Source: Microbacteriaceae bacterium
Lineage (GTDB): Bacteria > Actinomycetota > Actinomycetes > Actinomycetales > Microbacteriaceae
DNA length: 64,000 nt
Assembly: GCA_025352325.1 (NCBI GenBank)
Contig: JANXTR010000045.1
Span: forward strand, 1-64,000
Direction: 5' to 3'
Numbering within the stretch: position 1 is the first letter of the stretch; every line of letters begins with the position of its first letter. The notes beneath the pieces were generated by a model, which did not search any database, was not told the origin of the DNA, and saw only the letters and a list, made by a program, of their open reading frames with translations. Both the position numbers and the translations under genes were made by a program. This document shows positions 61,401-64,000 of this stretch, in pieces.

Positions 61401-62286
61401 GCGCACGCGCGATCACGTCTTCGTACGCACCGAGGAACTCGGCGAACGTCATCGTGTCGGTGCGCTTGATGCTCGGCACCAGCAGCGAGCGGGTGCCGTC
61501 GGGCTTCGGGAGGTCGATCGCGATGCCGAGGTTCACGTGCGCCGGCGCGACGACCGAGGGCTTGCCGTCCACCTCGGTGTAGAACACGTTCTGGCTCGGG
61601 ACTGTCTTGAGGGTCTGCACGATCGCCCAGCCGATGAGGTGGGTGAACGACACCTTGCCGCCTCGCGCACGGCGCAGGTGGTTGTTGATGACGATGCGAT
61701 TGTCGATCATCAGCTTCGCCGGAATGGTGCGCACCGACGTCGCCGTCGGCACAGACAGGCTCGCGTCCATGTTGGCGGCGAGCGTCTTGCTCATGCCGCG
61801 AAGCGGCGTGACGACGTCCTCGACGATGACCGGCTGCTCGCCGGTGATGACCGGGATGCTGGAGGTCTGCGGCGCCTGGGCCGGGATCGGCTGCGGTTTG
61901 GCCGGAGCCGAGGTGGTCCGGGCGACGGGCGTCGCCCCCGTGCTGGGACCGCCGGTCGAGACCGGTTCCGGCGTCTGGGTGGTTTCGACAGGGGTGGTTT
62001 CGCCAGGGGTGGCTTCGATCGGGGTGGTTTCGACCGGCTCGCCCGGCCCAGCGGCAGCTCGCGCGGCCTCCGCGGCGACCACGTCGGGGGTGATGATCGG
62101 GATCGACGTCGTGGGGGTCTGGTCACCGACCGGGTGGTAGCTCTCCAGGACGGGCCACCAGCTCTTGTCGACGGAGTTCTTGTCGACCAGGTAGCGCTCG
62201 TGCAGTTCGTCGACGAGCCACTCGTTGGCTCCGAACTCGCCCGAGTTCGGGTCGTCGGACGCGGTTCCGGTGATGGGGCTTGACAC
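58435..62286 (-). CDS. kgd: Multifunctional 2-oxoglutarate metabolism enzyme (E1/E2o fusion)
   Basis: A protein of about 1,283 residues with the actinobacterial Kgd layout. The N-terminal segment N-S-G-E-F-G-A-N-E-W-L-V-D is followed by a Pro/Thr-rich linker (about 45-130) with repeated T-P-x-E-T-T. An E2o-like acyltransferase core (about 140-370) ends with T-Y-D-H-R-V-I-Q-G-A-G-S-G; there is no lipoyl domain. The ThDP-dependent E1 part has G-M-A-H-R-G-R-L-N-V-L, H-G-D-A-S-M-A-G-Q-G-V and R-R-G-H-N-E-G-D-D-P. It links the TCA cycle at 2-oxoglutarate. GTG 62286 gives the conserved start; ATG 62304, preceded by GAGGA too closely, is also in frame. Confidence 0.95.
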   Translation of the reverse strand: MSSPITGTASDDPNSGEFGANEWLVDELHERYLVDKNSVDKSWWPVLESYHPVGDQTPTTSIPIITPDVVAAEAARAAAGPGEPVETTPIEATPGETTPVETTQTPEPVSTGGPSTGATPVARTTSAPAKPQPIPAQAPQTSSIPVITGEQPVIVEDVVTPLRGMSKTLAANMDASLSVPTATSVRTIPAKLMIDNRIVINNHLRRARGGKVSFTHLIGWAIVQTLKTVPSQNVFYTEVDGKPSVVAPAHVNLGIAIDLPKPDGTRSLLVPSIKRTDTMTFAEFLGAYEDVIARARTNKLTAADFAGTTISLTNPGGIGTEHSVPRLMQGAGCIVGAGALEYPAAFQGSSEKTLSDLGIGKTITLTSTYDHRVIQGAGSGEFLKIIHEKLIGQHGFYEDIFSALRIPYDPIHWAEDISVDLAEMPGKTARVQELINSFRVRGHLMADIDPLEYKQRTHPDLEIGSHGLTFWDLDREFVTGGFGGKRAALLREILGVLRDSYCRTTGIEYMHIQDPKQREWFQQRLEQKYEKPTHDEQLRILSKLNEAEAFETFLQTKYVGQKRFSLEGGESTIPLLDEILQGATEAGLDEVAIGMAHRGRLNVLTNIAGKTYGQIFREFEGTQDPKTVHGSGDVKYHLGTEGTFVAASGKEMPVYLAANPSHLEAANGVLEGVVRAKQDRKGDGQYSTLPILVHGDASMAGQGVVVEGLQMSQLRAYKTGGTIHVVINNQVGFTTPPSEARTSIYSTDVAKTIQAPIFHVNGDDPEAVVRVAQHAFAYRQQFKRDVVIDLVCYRRRGHNEGDDPSMTQPLMYNLIEAKRSVRTLYTEALVGRGDITEEEYEAAHKDFQERLEGAFAQTHAAQTGTIPIIGADGKPVADMGHTSSDQDDNIIEPESTAIDQSVVELIGDAHDNPPEGFHVHAKLQQLLKKRFEMSRQGSIDWGFGELIALGSLLLEGTPVRLAGQDARRGTFVSRHSVFHDRENGQEWLPLANLSDSQARFAIYDSLLSEYAAMAFEYGYSVERPDALVLWEAQFGDFANGAQIIIDQFISSAEQKWGQRSSLVLLLPHGYEGQGPDHSSARIERYLQLAAENNMTLARPSTPASYFHLLRRQAYARPRRPLVVFTPKSMLRLRGATSEVADFTHGKFEPVLDDPRLADVDSGSVRRILMHAGKLHYDLLVEMEKRPDVADQIALVTLEQFYPLPTPQLQPVLDRYPNAELVWVQDEPENQGAWPFIDVELVKYLQGRTIRVVSRPASASPATGSSKRSAAQQTELIDRALTLS

Positions 62287-62379
62287 GACTTCAAGCTTAA
62301 CCATTCCTCGGGCGCCGCGCGGGTCCCGGACCCGGGTACATGCCGGAAGTTTCCCGCATATTGCCTCTACCGTTGAGCC

Positions 62380-63819
62380 ATGCGCTTCCTCGGCCCGCTC
62401 CCCGCCCACGACCTGACCTATTCGGACGTCTTCCTCGTCCCGAGTCGTTCGGCGGTGACCAGCAGGCTCGACGTCGACCTCGCACCCGGCGACGGCAGCG
62501 GCGCCACCATCCCGATCGTGTCGGCGAACATGAACTCGGTGACGGGGCCCCTGCTGGCGGCGACACTGGCCCGCCGTGGCGGACTCGGGGTTCTGCCGCA
62601 GGACCTTCCGCTCCAGGAACTGGCCGCCGCGATCCGCACGGTCAAGGGGCAGCCGGTCGCGTGGGACACGCCGGTCGTCCTCGCCCCCGAGCAGACCGTG
62701 GCGGATGCGCTCAAACTGCTGCCGCCGGCCGAGGGGCACGGCGTCGTACTGCGCACGGCATCGGGGGAGGACCTCGGCGCGATCCCGGCCGCGCGTCTCG
62801 GCACGGCGCTGCCGGACGCACAGCTCGGCGACCTCCTGCACGGGGCGATCACCGCGCTCGACGCCGATGACCTCGACGGTCCTCGAGCGGCATTCGATCT
62901 CATGGTCGCGGCCGGGCTCGAGTTCGCCCTCGTGCAGCGCCACGGGCATGTCGTCGGCACCCTGAGCCGGCGAAGCGCGCTCCGGGGCACCCTGTACCAG
63001 CCGGCGCTCGATGCGGGCGGACGCCTGCGGGTCGCCGCGGCCGTCGGCATCAACGGCGACGTGGCCGCGAAGGCGCGCGCGCTCGCGGCCGAGGGCGTCG
63101 ACGTGCTCGTGCTCGACACCGCCCACGGACACCAGGAGGGGATGCTGCGCGCCCTCGCCGCCGTGAAGGAACTCGGGCTCGGCATCCCGATCGCCGCGGG
63201 CAACATCGTGACGGCCGAGGGCGTGCGCGACCTCGTGGACGCGGGGGCCGACATTCTGAAGGTGGGTGTCGGTCCGGGCGCCATGTGCACGACGCGCATG
63301 ATGACCGCGGTCGGGCGTCCGCAGTTCGGTGCGGTGTTGGAGACGGCGGAGGCGGCACGCGCGCTCGGCGCGCACGTCTGGGCCGACGGCGGGGTGCGCT
63401 ACCCGCGCGACGTCGCGCTCGCGCTCGCAGCCGGGGCGGCATCCGTGATGATCGGCTCTTGGTTTGCCGGGACGATCGAGGCACCGGGCCTGCTCGAGAC
63501 GGATGATGCGGGACGCCTCTACAAGCAGAGTTGGGGCATGGCGTCCACGAAGGCGGTGCACGAACGCTTCGGCCGACTCGGCCCCTACGAGCTGGCCCGC
63601 AAGGAGCTCTTCGCCGAGGGCATCTCGAGCTCGAAGATCTATCTCGATCCGCTGCGCCCTTCCGTCGAGGACCTGCTCGACATGATCACCTCGGGGGTCC
63701 GCAGCTCGTTCACCTACGCGGGCGCCGGTTCGCTGGCCGCGTTCCAGGAGCACGCGGTCGTCGGCTTCCAGAGCGCGGCGGGCTACGAGGAGGGCAAGGC
63801 ACTCCCCGTCAGCTGGTAA
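62380..63819 (+). CDS. guaB1: GuaB1 family IMP dehydrogenase-related protein (probable GMP reductase)
   Basis: A 479-residue TIM-barrel enzyme of the IMPDH/GMP reductase family. The catalytic C303 lies in G-P-G-A-M-C-T-T-R-M, with D-T-A-H-G-H-Q near 246, G-N-I-V-T-A-E near 274 and A-D-G-G-V-R-Y near 336. A CBS-like insert (about 95-215) is kept. The M-C-T-T-R motif differs from the S-I-C-T-T-R of true GuaB, and in mycobacteria this paralogue (GuaB1) has GMP reductase activity. It diverges from kgd, 93 nt between starts. Confidence 0.9.
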   Translation: MRFLGPLPAHDLTYSDVFLVPSRSAVTSRLDVDLAPGDGSGATIPIVSANMNSVTGPLLAATLARRGGLGVLPQDLPLQELAAAIRTVKGQPVAWDTPVVLAPEQTVADALKLLPPAEGHGVVLRTASGEDLGAIPAARLGTALPDAQLGDLLHGAITALDADDLDGPRAAFDLMVAAGLEFALVQRHGHVVGTLSRRSALRGTLYQPALDAGGRLRVAAAVGINGDVAAKARALAAEGVDVLVLDTAHGHQEGMLRALAAVKELGLGIPIAAGNIVTAEGVRDLVDAGADILKVGVGPGAMCTTRMMTAVGRPQFGAVLETAEAARALGAHVWADGGVRYPRDVALALAAGAASVMIGSWFAGTIEAPGLLETDDAGRLYKQSWGMASTKAVHERFGRLGPYELARKELFAEGISSSKIYLDPLRPSVEDLLDMITSGVRSSFTYAGAGSLAAFQEHAVVGFQSAAGYEEGKALPVSW

Positions 63820-63963
63820 CAACTCGCCGCGGGCCGTCCTCCGGCTCGTGACGGTGCGTCGATGGAAGTCCTGGCTCGGATCCGCAGGCGGCTCGCGCGC
63901 GTGGCCGCGGAGGGCTCCCCCGCCAGGTTCGTCTCGCGCCGCCTCGATATACTCGGGCAAATC

Positions 63964-64000
63964 ATGGATGACCCCCCGTCCGGCCGCCTGACGATGGTGG
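63964..64000 (+). CDS. Possible start of a gene truncated by the right edge
   Basis: ATG 63964 opens M-D-D-P-P-S-G-R-L-T-M-V and runs off the edge. TATACT at 63948-63953 is a good -10 element only 10 nt before it, suggesting a leaderless transcript. The same frame is open further upstream to ATG 63862, so a longer protein is possible. Too short to identify. Confidence 0.35.
   Translation, partial: MDDPPSGRLTMV

Overview
The window is a high-GC, gene-dense actinobacterial chromosome segment. Gene content and order point to the family Microbacteriaceae: aroA-rsgA-hisN divergent from sigR-rsrA, Kgd divergent from GuaB1, ftsE-ftsX-smpB with tmRNA close by, a compact Tad/Flp pilus cluster, and DUF3039 and DUF6716 proteins. 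The high number of broken genes for 64 kb would fit a decaying genome such as Leifsonia xyli; this is inference and no database was searched.

Layout. (1) 1-14.5 kb: a truncated secreted protein, an HtrA protease, and a cell-wall glycopolymer region. The latter holds a GT2 transferase, a double-domain TagF-like polymerase, a TagGH-type exporter, a nucleotidyltransferase, a DUF6716 glycosyltransferase, and a deletion scar that joins the start of a polysialyltransferase-like gene to the end of neuB. An ABC exporter pair and a DUF3039 protein follow. (2) 14.6-24.2 kb: a broken DUF559-like gene, then pncB, murI, rph, rdgB, a CDF transporter, mntH, an alpha/beta hydrolase, two DedA genes and a heme oxygenase behind a clear DtxR/IdeR operator. 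(3) 24.2-29.4 kb: a Lys/Ala-rich DNA-binding protein and dps, then a decay zone ending at tRNA-Leu(UAG) with three pseudogenes and a gene-less stretch. (4) 29.5-34.4 kb: the Tad cluster (ATPase, TadB, TadC, Flp pilin, two TadE-like and one TadG-like protein), interrupted by the abutting 5' ends of two unrelated dead genes. (5) 34.4-44.1 kb: an MFS transporter, prfB, ftsEX, smpB, a membrane-anchored Hsp70-like protein, tmRNA and an alpha-galactosidase. (6) 44.2-49.8 kb: a response regulator and histidine kinase upstream of a LolA-like secreted protein and an ABC exporter, all on the minus strand. (7) 49.9-64 kb: GTP-dependent PEP carboxykinase divergent from a RamB-like regulator, a septum-type lipoprotein, hisN, rsgA, aroA, sigR-rsrA, kgd and guaB1.

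Strongest regulatory signals: a 19-bp iron box upstream of the heme oxygenase; a GGAAT-N18-GTT promoter of SigR type located in the first codons of aroA and reading into sigR; an inverted repeat between pckG and the RamB-like gene; and a perfect 20-bp stem-loop between hisN and rsgA. No complete insertion sequence, CRISPR array or replication origin was seen. I did not find a convincing complete novel system. The most unusual items are the gene remnants that record deletions, and a few conserved-looking orphan proteins.
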